From Cladorhizidae sp. MBARI D1340-BT2 (lineage: Eukaryota; Porifera; Demospongiae; Poecilosclerida; Cladorhizidae): 64,000 bases of DNA. A model generated the notes under the pieces. The model was not told where the DNA came from, did no database searches, and saw only the letters and a program-made list of their open reading frames with translations. A program made the translations under genes and the position numbers. The number at the start of each line of letters is the position of its first letter. The first letter of the stretch is position 1. The stretch is from assembly GCA_028752905.1 (NCBI GenBank), contig JAQNBH010000014.1, forward strand, positions 31,458,276-31,522,275, read 5' to 3'. Positions 21,661-35,700 of this stretch are shown here, piece after piece.

Positions 21661-23371
21661 TGTTCTCAGTGATCTAGTAGCAAGCACCCACTATGCTGTT
21701 CTCAGTGATCTAGTAGCAAGCACCCACTATGCTGTTCTCAGTGATCTAGTAGCAAGCACCCACTATGCTGTTCTCAGTGATCTAGTAGCAAGCACCCACT
21801 ATGCGGTTGTCAGTGATCTAGTAGCAAGCACCCACTATGCTGTTGTCAGTGATCTAGTAGCAAGCACCCACTATGCTGCTCTCAGTGATCTAGTAGCAAG
21901 CACCCACTATGCTGCTCTCAGTGATCTCGTAGCAAGCACCCACTATGCTGTTCCCAGTGATCTAGTAGCAAGCACCCACTATGCTGTTCTCAGTGATCTA
22001 GTAGCAAGCACCCACTATGCTGTTCTCAGTGATCTAGTAGCAAGCACCCACTATGCGGTTGTCAGTGATCTAGTAGCAAGCACCCACTATGCTGTTCCCA
22101 GTGATCTAGTAGCAAGCACCCACTATGCGGTTGTCAGTGATCTAGTAGCAAGCACCCACTATGCTGTTGTCAGTGATCTAGTAGCAAGCACCCACTATGC
22201 GGTTGTCAGTGATCTAGTAGCAAGCACCCACTATGCTGTTCCCAGTGATCTAGTAGCAAGCACCCACTATGCTGTTGTCAGTGATCAAGTAGCAAGCACC
22301 CGCTATGCTGTTGTCAGTGATCTAGTAGCAAGCACCCACTATGCTGTTCTCAGTGATCTAGTAGCAAGCACCCACTATGCTGTTGTCAGTGATCTAGTAG
22401 CAAGCACCCACTATGCTGTTCTCAGTGATCTAGTAGCAAGCACCCACTATGCGGTTGTCAGTGATCTAGTAGCAAGCACCCACTATGCTGTTCTCAGTGA
22501 TCTAGTAGCAAGCACCCACTATGCTTCTCAGTGATCTAGTAGCAAGCACCCACTATGCTTCTCAGTGATCTAGTAGCAAGCACCCACTATGCTTCTCAGT
22601 GATCTAGTAGCAAGCACCCACTATGCTTCTCAGTGATCTAGTAGCAAGCACCCACTATGCTGTTGTCAGTGATCTAGCAAGCACCCACTATGCTGTTCTC
22701 AGTGATCTAGTAGCAAGCACCCACTATGCTGTTGTAGCAAGCACCCACTAATCTATGCTGTTGTCAGTGATCTAGTAGCAAGCACCCACTATGCTGTTGT
22801 CAGTGATCTAGTAGCAAGCACCCACTGTGCTGTTCTCGGTGATCTAGTAGCAAGCACCCATTATGCGGTTGTCAGTGATCTAGTAGCAAGCACCCACTAT
22901 GCTGTTGTCAGTGATCTAGCAAGCACCCACTATGCTGCTCTCAGTGATCTAGTAGCAAGCACCCACTATGCTTCTCAGTGATCTAGTAGCAAGCACCCAC
23001 TATGCTTCTCAGTGATCTAGTAGCAAGCACCCACTGTGCTGTTCTCAGTGATCTAGCAAGCACCCATTATGCTGCTCTCAGTGATCTAGTAGCAAGCACC
23101 CACTATGCTGTTGTCAGTGATCTAGCAAGCACCCACTATGCTGTTCTCAGTGATCTAGTAGCAAGCACCCACTATGCTGTTGTCAGTGATCTAGTAGCAA
23201 GCACCCGCTATGCTGTTCTCGGTGATCTAGTAGCAAGCACCCACTATGCTGTTGTCAGTGATCTAGTAGCAAGCACCCACTGTGATGTTCTCAGTGATCT
23301 AGTAGCAATGCTGTTGTCAGTGATCTAGTAGCAAGCACCCACTGTGATGTTCTCAGTGATCTAGTAGCAAG
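21661..23371. repeat. 36-bp minisatellite, about 45 copies
   Basis: Core GTGATCTAGTAGCAAGCACC followed by CACTATGCTGTTCTCA. Variants lose 2-5 bases (CTTCTCAG, GATCTAGCAAGC). As 36 is a multiple of three, stop-free frames arise (VLSDLVASTHYA repeats) that are not genes. A diverged block of the same family lies in an EPRS intron at 31490-31640. Confidence 0.95.
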
Positions 23372-23676
23372 TACCAAGCCATCTCCATTGCGTCCACAAG
23401 AATATTTCACACACATCTGGCAATATTTAGCCCCTTGCAACTGTGTAGGGTGTTTTGCTAGCATGTGCAAGTAAGTGCCACACCCACACGAGGTTGAAGG
23501 TGTTGGCAATTTTGTGAAGCTGATAGTAATTATGCCTTGCTCGGGCACATTTTAACCTTTCACCCCATTCCGGTAGGTAGGTGGCCATTGGTAGAGAGTT
23601 GGCAAACCCATCTTGTACATATATTATGTCTCTTCCACTCACACTCACACCTATGTGTTGTTGTTGTTGTTGTTAG

Positions 23677-23761
23677 TGGCACATGTGACTGCCGTTTTGT
23701 TGAAAGAGCAGCTGCCTTCTCTAGAGCTGACCTTTGGACCAAACACTTCTGTCACCAGCAA
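23677..23761 (+). CDS. EPRS1: EPRS exon A (GST-like domain, first strand region)
   Basis: Acceptor TTGTTGTTAG, donor CAA|GTATGT. Reading from 23679 it encodes [12 protein letters not shown] then [12 protein letters not shown] and ends two bases into a codon. The fit to the N-terminal region of animal EPRS is modest but the phase joins exactly to the next exon. A 22-base candidate microexon (23450-23471) before it is discussed in the findings. Confidence 0.72.
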
Positions 23762-26700
23762 GTATGTGTCTCGGTTATCCTGATCTCTTCCTCTCCACCT
23801 GTCTATTCACTCGCTTTGTCCTTCCTCCTCCTCCACCTCCTCCTCCATCTCCTCCTCCATCTCCTCCTCCATCTCCTCCACCTCCATCTCCTCCACCTCC
23901 TCCAACTCCTCCATCTCCTCCTCCTCCATCTCCTCCTCCACCTCCATCTCCTCCATCTCCTCCTCCATCTCCTCCTCCTCCATCTCCTCCACCTCCACCT
24001 ATCTCCTCCTCCACCTCATCCACCTCCTCCTCCTCCACCTCCTCCTCCACCACCTCCTCCACCACCTCCTCCACCACCTCCTCCACCACCTCCACCTCCT
24101 CCTCCTCCACCATCTCCTCCACTCCTCCTTCTCATCTACTTTCCTCTTTCCCCTCCTCCACCACCTCCTCCACCCTTTCTCCTTCCCTCCCCACTCCCTC
24201 ACAGTGGTGTAACAATCACGGGAGTGCATGCTGTGGCCCGTCACCTGTGTCGGCTGGCCTCAGTGAGCTCTACATCATCTCTCTATGGGACCTCCTCTCT
24301 GGAGAAGGCTGAGGTGGACCACTGGCTTGAGCATAGCGTCATGGCCCTGACTAAACAGCACGCTGCATCTGGTAAACATGTGCTGTCTCGTTTGGACTCC
24401 GTCCTGGCTCCCAGGGTCTACCTGGTTGGATACGACTTGACCATTGCAGACTTGGCCGTGTTTGGGGCTGTGCGAGGTGTGGTTTTAACTTCTTACCTGT
24501 GGCAACATTATTTTCCTGTGATAGGTCTTCTGCGGGGTGTGGCCTGCAAGTACTTACTAGCATGCAGTAACCTGTGAGGGGTGTGGCTTTCAGGCATGTA
24601 CTACAAGTGCAGTAGCCTGTGAGGGGTGTGGTCTGCACACATGAGCCATGTGCAGTGTGCTATGTATAATCCTGGGATCATCCATGCTAGTCCTAGCCCC
24701 AACCCTAGCCCCAACCCTAGCCCACTAGCCCTAGTCCACTAGCCCTAGTCCACTGGCCCATGTCCACTAGCCCTAGTCCAATAGCCCTAGTCCACTAGCC
24801 CTAGTCCACTAGCCCTAGTCCAATAGCCCTAGTCCACTAGTCCTAGTCCACTAGCCCTAGCCCCCTAGCCCCAACCCTAGTCCACTAGCCCTAGTCCACT
24901 GGCCCTAGTCCACTAGCCCTAGACCACTAGCCCTAGTCCACTAGCCCTAGCCCCCTAGCCCCAACCCTAGTCCAATAGCCCTAGTCCACTGGCCCTAGTC
25001 CAATAGCCCTAATCCACCAATGGCCCATGTCCACTAGCCCTAGTCCAATAGCCCTAGTCCACTAGCCCTAGACTACTAGCCCTAGTCCACTAGTCCTATA
25101 GCTCTAGACTACTAGCCCTAATCCACTACCTAGTCCACCAGCCCTAGTCCACTAGCCCTAGCCCACCAGCCCTAGCCCACAAGCCCTAGCCCACCAGCCC
25201 TAGCCCACTAGCCCTAGCCCAGCCCACCAGACCTAGCCCACTAGCCCTAGCCCACTTACCCTAGCCCACTAGCCCTAGCTAGAATTATCTCTGGGGTGTG
25301 TACTACAATGAAATTGCAATTGCAAGTTGTTAGAGCGTGCTACTAATAATTACAAGATCATACTAATTACAGGCTTTTTGTTGGAACGAGCTAATAATTG
25401 CAGGTGGTTAGTGTGTTGCTTGCCCTTTTCTTGCTGTGGTTGCAGGTCTTGGCGAAGAGCTGGGGGCCTGTCCTAACCTTATGCGCTGGTATGACTTCAT
25501 CTTGAGCAAAGATGTGGTGAAGGAAGTGTGCAGCAAGATGGACGATGCTGAGGTGTGTGTGGGTGGGTGGGGGTAGGATGTTGGGCAAGGGTGAAGCTAT
25601 CTCCATGTGGGATGCCACCAGATTATACATGGGCTGCTTATTCCTTAGCAACCATTTCCCTGGTTAGTTGTTGTGTAGATTGACATGGCTGCTTATTCCT
25701 TAGCAACCATTTCCCTGGTTAGTTGTTGTGTAGATTGACATGGCTGCTTATTCCTTAGCAACCATTTCTCTGGTTAGATGTGTAGATTATACATGGGCTG
25801 CTTATTCCTTAGCAACCATTTCCCTGGTTAGTTGTGTAGATTATACATGGCTGCTTATTCCTTAGCAACCATTTCCCTGGTTAGTTGTTGTGTAGATTAT
25901 ACATGGGCTGCTTATTCCTTAGCAACCATTTCCCTGGTTAGTTGTGTAGATTATACATGGCTGCTTATTCCTTAGCCACCATTTCCTTGGTTAGTTGTGT
26001 AGATTATACATGGCTGCTTATTCCTTAGCAACCATTTCCCTGGTTAGTTGTGTAGATTATACATGGGCTGCTTATTCCTTAGCAACCATTTCCCTGGTTA
26101 GTTGTGTAGATTTTATTTCTTAGCAACCATTTCCCTGGTTAGTTGTGTAGATATACATGGCTGCTTATTCCTTAGCAACCATTTCTCTGGTTAGTTGTGT
26201 AGATATACATGGCTGCTTATTCCTTAGCTCTGGTGATTATATATGGCTGCTTATTGCTTAGCAACCATTTCTCTGGTTAGTTGTTGTGTATGGATTGCCA
26301 AAGATGACCCAGTCAACACAAATAAGCATTATGTTGAGGTTGACTGTGTACTTGGTTTCCCACTGTGACAACTGCAAGCTCAGAGCAGCTGTAAAGCTTA
26401 CAGCTTGCTTTATCAACACCTCATTTTAGTGGCTCTTGGTAAAAATGGCATCAGACACAAACTTCATCCACTTCAGGTGTCATAAGCACTGGCTGTCAAG
26501 CAGCACTATTAGCTCCTTAGAGCTGAAAATTAGTGACACATGTGTGCCTGATATTTATAGCAGCAAGAGTCAAGGGTGCCTTCTTCTTCAATGGCTAGAG
26601 GCCTCTATCTGGTAAGCACTGTACTAGCTAGTTATGTGACATAGTACCTTCTTCATGGAAGCTCTAGTGTGGCAGGCAGTGTTTTCCTTCTCGGAGCACC

Positions 26701-29700
26701 TCCACTTTACATATGAAGTCATTTGTTGCCTTCAGCTAGAGCTAGCCATGCACTGGAACTACTCAACTTTTATAACCTTTTGTCGAAGGCACTTGCCCTG
26801 TAAATCTCTCCATTTCAATGATAATGCCTGCTGCTATGAACTCTATTTCAGCAACTACAGTGTTATTCTGGTTGAGTAAGGTTAGACAACTGCAGTGTTA
26901 TTCTGGTAGAGTAGGTTAGACAACTGCAGTGTTATTCTGGTAGAGTAAGGTTAGACAACTGCAGTGTTATTCTGGTAGAGTAAGGTTAGACAACTGCAGT
27001 GTTATTCTGGTAGAGTAAGGTTAGACAACTGCAGTGTTATTCTGGTAGAGTAGGTTAGACAACTGCAGTGTTATTCTGGTAGAGTAAGGTTAGACAACTG
27101 CAGTGTTATTCTGGTAGAGTAAGTGTAGACAACTGCAGTGTTATTCTGGTAGAGTAGGTTAGACAACTGCAGTGTTATTCTGGTAGAGTAAGTGTAGACA
27201 ACTGCAGTGTTATTCTGGTAGAGTAAGGTTAGACAACTGCAGTGTTATTCTGGTAGAGTAGGTTAGACAACTGCAGTGTTATTCTGGTAGAGTAAGGTTA
27301 GACAACTGCAGTGTTATTCTGGTAGAGTAGGTTAGACAACTGCAGTGTTATTCTGGTAGAGTAGGTTAGACAACTGCAGTGTTATTCTGGTAGAGTAAGG
27401 TTAGACAACTGCAGTGTTATTCTGGTAGAGTAGGTTAGACAACTGCAGTGTTATTCTGGTAGAGTAGGTTAGACAACTGCAGTGTTATTCTGGTAGAGTA
27501 AGGTTAGACAACTGCAGTGTTATTCTGGTAGAGTAAGGTTAGACAACTGCAGTGTTATTCTGGTAGAGTAGGTTAGACAACTGCAGTGTTATTCTGGTAG
27601 AGTAGGTTAGACAACTGCAGTGTTATTCTGGTAGAGTAGGTTAGACAACTGCAGTGTTATTCTGGTAGAGTAGGTTAGACAACTGCAGTGTTATTCTGGT
27701 AGAGTAGGTTAGACAACTGCAGTGTTATTCTGGTAGAGTTGGTTAGACAACTGCAGTGTTATTCTAGTAGAGTTGGTTAGACAACTGCAGTGTTATTCTG
27801 GTAGAGTAGGTTAGACAACTGCAGTGTTATTCTGGTAGAGTAAGGTTAGACAACTGCAGTGTTATTCTGGTAGAGTAGGTTAGACAACTGCAGTGTTATT
27901 CTGGTAGAGTAGGTTAGACAACTGCAGTGTTATTCTGGTAGAGTAGGTTAGACAACTGCAGTGTTATTCTGGTAGAGTAAGGTTAGACAACTGCAGTGTT
28001 ATTCTGGTAGAGTAGGTTAGACAACTGCAGTGTTATTCTGGTAGAGTAAGGTTAGACAACTGCAGTGTTATTCTGGTAGAGTAGGTTAGACAACTGCAGT
28101 GTTATTCTGGTAGAGTAGGTTAGACAACTGCAGTGTTATTCTGGTAGAGTAAGGTTAGACAACTGCAGTGTTATTCTGGTAGAGTAGGTTAGACAACTGC
28201 AGTGTTATTCTGGTAGAGTAGGTTAGACAACTGCAGTGTTATTCTGGTAGAGTAAGGTTAGAGAACTGCAGTATTATTCTGGTAGAGTAGGTTAGACAAC
28301 TGCAGTGTTATTCTGGTAGAGTAGGTTGGACAACTGCAGTGTTATTCTGGTAGAGTAGGTTAGACAACTGCAGTGTTATTCTGGTAGAGTAGGTTGGACA
28401 ACTGCAGTGTTATTCTGGTAGAGTAAGGTTAGAGAACTGCAGTATTATTCTGGTAGAGTAGGTTAGACAACTGCAGTGTTATTCTGGTAGAGTAGGTTAG
28501 ACAACTGCAGTGTTATTCTGGTAGAGAAGGTTAGACAACTGCAGTGTTATTCTGGTAGAGTAGGTTAGACAACTGCAGTGTTATTCTGGTAGAGTAGGTT
28601 GGACAACTGCAGTGTTATTCTGGTAGAGTAAGGTTAGAGAACTGCAGTATTATTCTGGTAGAGTAGGTTAGACAACTGCAGTGTTATTCTGGTAGAGTAA
28701 GGTTAGACAACTGCAGTGTTATTCTGGTAGAGTAGGTTAGACAACTGCAGTGTTATTCTGGTAGAGTAGGTTAGACAACTGCAGTGTTATTCTGGTAGAG
28801 TAGGTTAGACAACTGCAGTGTTATTCTGGTAGAGTAAGGTTAGACAACTGCAGTGTTATTCTGGTAGAGTAGGTTAGACAACTGCAGTGTTATTCTGGTA
28901 GAGTAGGTTAGACAACTGCAGTGTTATTCTGGTAGAGTAGGTTAGACAACTGCAGTGTTATTCTGGTAGAGTAAGGTTAGAGAACTGCAGTATTATTCTG
29001 GTAGAGTAGGTTAGACAACTGCAGTGTTATTCTGGTAGAGTAGGTTAGACAACTGCAGTGTTATTCTGGTAGAGTAAGGTTAGAGAACTGCAGTATTATT
29101 CTGGTAGAGTAGGTTAGACAACTGCAGTGTTATTCTGGTAGAGTAGGTTAGACAACTGCAGTGTTATTCTGGTAGAGTAGGTTAGACAACTGCAGTGTTA
29201 TTCTGGTAGAGTAGGTTAGACAACTGCAGTGTTATTCTGGTAGAGTAGGTTAGACAACTGCAGTGTTATTCTGGTAGAGTTGGTTAGACAACTGCAGTGT
29301 TATTCTGGTAGAGTAGGTTAGACAACTGCAGTGTTATTCTGGTAGAGTAGGTTGGACAACTGCAGTGTTATTCTGGTAGAGTAAGGTTAGAGAACTGCAG
29401 TATTATTCTGGTAGAGTAGGTTAGACAACTGCAGTGTTATTCTGGTAGAGTAGGTTGGACAACTGCAGTGTTATTCTGGTAGAGTAGGTTAGACAACTGC
29501 AGTGTTATTCTGGTAGAGTAGGTTAGACAACTGCAGTGTTATTCTGGTAGAGTAGGTTAGACAACTGCAGTGTTATTCTGGTAGAGTAGGTTAGACAACT
29601 GCAGTGTTATTCTGGTAGAGTAGGTTAGACAACTGCAGTGTTATTCTGGTAGAGTAGGTTAGACAACTGCAGTGTTATTCTGGTAGAGTAGGTTAGACAA

Positions 29701-32700
29701 CTGCAGTGTTATTCTGGTAGAGTAGGTTAGACAACTGCAGTGTTATTCTGGTAGAGTAGGTTAGACAACTGCAGTGTTATTCTGGTAGAGTAGGTTAGAC
29801 AACTGCAGTGTTATTCTGGTAGAGTAAGGTTAAATGCAGCCTTGCTAGCCATGCTACAAGCGAAGGTTTTTAGTAATGGCAACCAAGTTGCGATCTTTGT
29901 GCCGATATGTCCACACTCGTCAGGAAGTGAAACCTCACGTGCGTGGATAAATCCACTCAGCCCTAAATGAACGCTCCATACCTTCCTGTTGGTTCTTCCC
30001 TGCAAGTGTTAATTAACTCTTGCTGTGACTTTCGCCTGTTGAATGGTGGGGGGGGGGGGGGGGGGGGGGGGTTACCATAAAATACAGATAAAAACTTGTG
30101 CTTTATGATAGGAGCTCCATAGATTCTTCCCACTTCACTTGATGTATATCTCAAAAGATAGCTCTCTCTGTATGCTCTCTTTTGACACTACAAACTGTTG
30201 CAAAGGTGTAACCAGCCAAAGTTCATGCAGTCAAAGTTGGTGCCTCAAAACCTCATGTCTGAATTCTCTCCTGGAAAGTGCTAGCCATTACTGTCAGGGC
30301 AAGAGGAAGGAAGACTCTACAAAAAGAGTGTCTTCATTATTAAGGCACTAAAACATAACCTACTATGGGCACTGAAAATCAGTTTTTGTTCACAGCACAT
30401 GCTTGACTGTGTAGAGGGGAGCTTCCTCTAGCCACTGCTACTAATTGCAGCTGTCTAGATAGCACTTCCCAATCAGGAGCCAGAACTGCGGAGAACTCAG
30501 GCATGCAGGTTTTGAAGTCCCCAATTTGAACTTTTGGCATGGTTATTATACCTAGGCAACAGTTTTTATGTCAAAAGAGAGCAGACAGACTTTGAGCTCC
30601 ACATCCAGTGAAGTGTGCTGAATCTATGGAGCTCCAGAGTCTTGCCCACAAATTTCTGCAATCATTACGATACAGTCACCACTTAAAAAGTCTCCATTGC
30701 TTGCTTCCCTTGGTGGCGATGATTTATATATGTGATGTTTACGTATGGCTGGCATATGTATGTGACGATCCTTACCTGTTATTGCTTGCTTGTGTTTAAG
30801 TGAGCATTGTTCTTGCTCACTGATGCTACAGTTTGCTTAGCAACCAGCTTTTGCTGTGCTGCATAGGCTGAACACAACTGTACTTCCAACACCAGCATGA
30901 CATGCACATACACACACACACCCACACATACATACACACCACACACAGACGCTATGTCATCTCACATGCACACACACACACATGTGGCTATGTCACCACA
31001 CACAGGCACACAAGTGGCTGTGTGTGCATTATTAACATTCCTCCACTTGCACCTCCCTCTGGTTTCTCCTCCCCCTCCCCTTGCAGGTGTCTCCCGCGCA
31101 GGCTGGCATGAGTGGTAAGTTTGTTGCTCTTCCTGGAGCAGAAATGGGCAAGGTCGTCACAAGATTCCCTCCAGAGGCTTCTGGGTGAGTGAAGGCATGC
31201 ACCAGCAAGTGACAGAGAATCAGAGAATGAATGAGAGGGGGGGGAGGCTTGTACTGTTTTTTTTGTGACGTCGGCAAGTGCTAAAACACCTTTGGCTAAT
31301 GAGGTGGGCGTGAATGGTGACAGTACTTACAGGGATGGTTTGTCTGACTAAGTTTGCTGCTTCAGGGCCATGGGCATTTTGTGAGAACATCAAAGGGTAC
31401 CTTGGACTCAGCGGTAGGGATGGAAATACCTTTAGAAGGAAGAGAAGGACTGACTCCTTGAAGAACTCTTGAGTATGCTGCAGTCTAAGGTTGACAGAGA
31501 TGTGATCTAGTAGGAAGCACCCACTATGCTGTTGTCAGTTATCTAGTAGCAGGCACCCACTATGCTGTTGTCAGTGATCTAGTAGCAGGCATCCACTATG
31601 CTGTTCTTGGTGATCTTGTAGTAGCAGGCACCCATATATAAGGAAATGGAATCATAAAAAGTATCGTAACTCAGGAATAGTTGACAATAATGAGCAGAAG
31701 CTTGAAATAGAGTTAGTATATCAGTTTAGAATTGAAGAAACCCCTCCCCCCCCACCCCCACCCACCCACCCCAAAAAGTGGCTTGGTCCTGTCTTAAAAC
31801 ATTCCCTGAGTGGCCTCTAAAGGCCACATAAACTAAACCTTCCCTGGGTGGTCTCTAAGGGCCACACAAACTAAACCTTGCCTGGGTGGTCTCTAAAGGC
31901 TACACAAACTAAACCTTCCCTGGGTGGTCCCTAAAGGCCACACAAACTAAACCTTCCCTGGGTGGTCTCTAAAGGCCACACAAACTAAACCTTGCCTGGG
32001 TGGTCCCTAAAAGCCACACAAACTAAACCTCCTGAGTGGTCTCTAAAGGCCACACAAACTAAACCTTCCCTGAGTGGCCCCTAAAGGCCACACAAACTAA
32101 CCTTCCTTGGGTGGTCCCTAAAGGCCACACAAACTAACCTTCCCTGAGTGGTCCCTAAAGGCCACACAAACTAAACCTTCCCTGGGTGGTCTCTAAAGGC
32201 CACACAAACTAAACCTTCCCTGGGTTGTCTCTAAAGGCCACACAAACTAAACCTTGCCTGGGTGTTCCCTAAAAGCCACAAACTAAACCTCCTGAGTGGT
32301 CTCTAAAGGCCACACAAACTAAACCTTCCCTGAGTGGTCCCTAAAGGCCACACAAACTAACCTTCCCTGAGTGGTCCCTAAAGGCCACACAAACTAAACC
32401 TTGCCTGGGTGGTCTCTAAAGGCCACACAAACTAAACCTTCCCTGAGTGGTCTCTAAAGGCCACAAAACTAAACCTTCTCTGAGTGGTCCCTAAAGGCCA
32501 CACAAACTAAACCTTCCCTGGGTGGTCTCTAAAGGCCACACAAACTAAACCTTCCCTGGGTTGTCTCTAAAGGCCACACAAACTAAACCTTGCCTGGGTG
32601 TTCCCTAAAAGCCACAAACTAAACCTCCTGAGTGGTCTCTAAAGGCCACACAAACTAAACCTTCCCTGAGTGGTCCCTAAAGGCCACACAAACTAACCTT

Positions 32701-35700
32701 CCCTGAGTGGTCCCTAAAGGCCACACAAACTAAACCTTGCCTGGGTGGTCTCTAAAGGCCACACAAACTAAACCTTCCCTGAGTGGTCTCTAAAGGCCAC
32801 AAAACTAAACCTTCTCTGAGTGGTCCCTAAAGGCCACACAAACTAAACCTTCCCTGTGTGGTCTCTAAAGGCCACACAAACTAAACCTTCCCTGAGTGGC
32901 CCCTAAAGGCCACACAAACTAAACCTTCCCTGAGTGGCCCATAAAGGCCACACAAACTAAACCTTCCCTGAGTGGCCCATAAAGGCCACACAAACTAACC
33001 TTCCCTGAGTGGTCCCTAAAGGCCACACAAACTAAACCTTCCCTGAGTGGCCCATAAAGGCCACACAAACTAAACCTTCCCTGGGTGGCCCCTAAAGGCC
33101 ACACAAACTAAACCTTCCCAGGGTGGTCTCTAAAGGCCACACAAACTAAACCTTCCCTGGGTGGTCTCTAAAGGCCACACAAACTAAACCTTCCCTGAGT
33201 GGCCCCTAAAGGCCACACAAACTAACCTTCCCTGGTGGTCCTAATGGCCACAGAGTTGGGTCTGGTTTGAGTTACAAGCTAACTCAAAGACGGACAAATA
33301 TTCACTTTATATTCACACACACCTGATGGGTGTGATGGTGGGTGTGTCTATATACCTGGTGTGGGTGTGGCATGGTGTAATACCAGGTAGGTGTGTATAT
33401 CTACTAGGTGGGTGTGGTGGTGAATGTGTTTATACCTGGTGGGTGTGGTTGCATGTGCTCAGGTACCTACACATCGGCCATGCTAAGGCGGCACTGCTCA
33501 ACCAGCACTACCAGGTCAGCTGGAAGGGGAAGCTGGTGATGAGGTTTGATGACACGAACCCAGAGAAGGAGGACAAACGCTTCGAAAAGGTGACAGCACT
33601 TAATATGGGCACATGGGTGTGGTCCATCTCTATGCATGGGTGTGGTCCATCTCTATACACGGGTGTGGTCCATCTCTATACATGGGTGTGGTCCATCTCT
33701 ATGCATGGGTGTGGTCCATCTCTATGCAAGGGTGTGGTCCATCTCTATGCATGGGTGTGGTCCATCTCTATGCATGGGTGTGGTCCATCTCTATACATGG
33801 GTGTGGTCCATCTCTATGCATGGGTGTGGTCCATCTATAGACATGGGTGTGGCACATCTCTATACATGGGTGTGGTCCGGTGGTTGGTGGAGTTCTCGTG
33901 TGCAACTGTTAAGGAAGGCTGTAGCTGATCCTCTATCAATACTTGTGCTGGTGGTTGGTGGAGTTCTCATGTGCAACTGTTAAGGAAGGCTGTAGCTGAT
34001 CCTCTACCAATACTTGTGCTGGTGGTTGGTGGAGTTCTCCATCTCTATACATGGGTGTGGTCCATCTCTATACATGGGTGTGGTCCATCTCTATACATGG
34101 GTGTGGTCCATCTCTATACATGGGTGTGGTCCATCTCTATACATGGGTGTGGTCCATCTCTACACATCGGTATGTATTTTTATCCCTGCTTGTGTGGGTG
34201 TGGTTCATTAGTGCATTGCTATGGTGATCAAGCCCAAAGACCAGTAGCTTTATGTCTTAATGAAGAATATGTCAGGCAGTTCCCTTGATCCGTGCCTTGC
34301 CATGTCATCTTAACCTCGTCAAGGGCCTTTTAAATGTTTACCTTTCCTTTCTGTCATGTGACTGTCAGGTGATCCTGGAGGACCTGGAGATGTTGAACGT
34401 CAAGCCCGACATCTTCAGCTTCACGTCCGATTACTTCGACCTCTACTTGTCTTACGCCGACAAGTTGGTAATGGACGGCACCGCCTACGTGGATGACACG
34501 CCCCCTGAGCAGATGAAGACCATGAGGGGAGGAAGAATCAAGTCCTCAAACTGGCACAACTGTGAGTCACATGACTGGCATGTGATCTCTTAGGTGGTGG
34601 TGAATGCATGAGTATATCATTATCTGACGACCTCAGTTCATGGCGGAGACAACTAGAGAGCCATTGTGCATATTAACATTTAACCGTATTAGTCACGTGA
34701 TTAAAGGTACGTTAGTCACGTGATTAAAGGTACATTAGTCATGTGATTAAAGGTTTGTTAGTCACGTGATTAAAGGTGTGTTAGTCATGTGATTAAAGGT
34801 GTGTTTGTCATGGAAAGGGCATTTAGTCACGTGATTAAGGTGTGTTGGTCACGTGATTAAAGGTGTGTTAGTCATGTGATTAAAGGTGTGTTTGTCATGG
34901 AAAGGGCATTTAGTCACTTGATTAAGGTGTGTTAGTCGCATGATTAAAGGTATGTTAGTTGTGATTAAAGGTGTGTTAGTAATGTGATTAAAGGTTGTCA
35001 CGTGGTTAACAGTGGTACTCACATGATTAAAGGCATGTTAGTCATTAATGATGTGCTACTCAGTGATTAAAGGTTGTCACGTGATTAATAGCATGTTAGT
35101 CACATGATTAATGGCCGATTCACAATGTGCTGCTTGCATTAGCGAAGCATCATGATGCATGATTGTGGTATTGTGAACACCGGATATAAACACCGGATAT
35201 ATTCCACAAAATATTTAATTGCAAGGAGGGTGAAGAATACTACATAACAACCAAATATCAGGTGATAGCAACCATATATCAGGTGATAGCAACCATATAT
35301 CAGGTGATAGCAACCATATATCAGGTGATAGCAACCGTATATCAGGTGATTAGCAACCATATATCAGGTGATTAGCAACCATATATCAGGTGATAGCAAC
35401 CATATATCAGGTGATTGGCAACCATATATCAGGTGATGGCAACCATATATCAGGTGATGGCAACCATATATCAGGTGATAGCAACCATATATCAAGTGAT
35501 AGCAACCATATATCAGGTGATGGCAACCATATATCAGGTGATGGCAACCATATATCAGGTGATGGCAACCATATATCAGGTGATAGCTAATGAGTTGATA
35601 ACAATTATAGATGAACATGCATCCCACAGGTAGAGTGGTGATTCCCTAGTTGACTCCTGCACTAATGACTTTTACTAAACAGTAGTCCTTGGAGTTGCTC

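Noticed and set aside
21661..23371. Possible CRISPR-like array of 36-bp repeats
   Set aside because: Direct tandem units without spacers in a eukaryotic locus; a minisatellite.
24685..25285. Interstitial telomere-like CCCTAG/CCCTAA repeats
   Set aside because: The unit is 14 bp (CACTAGCCCTAGTC), not a TTAGGG-type hexamer; the resemblance comes from CCCTA strings only.
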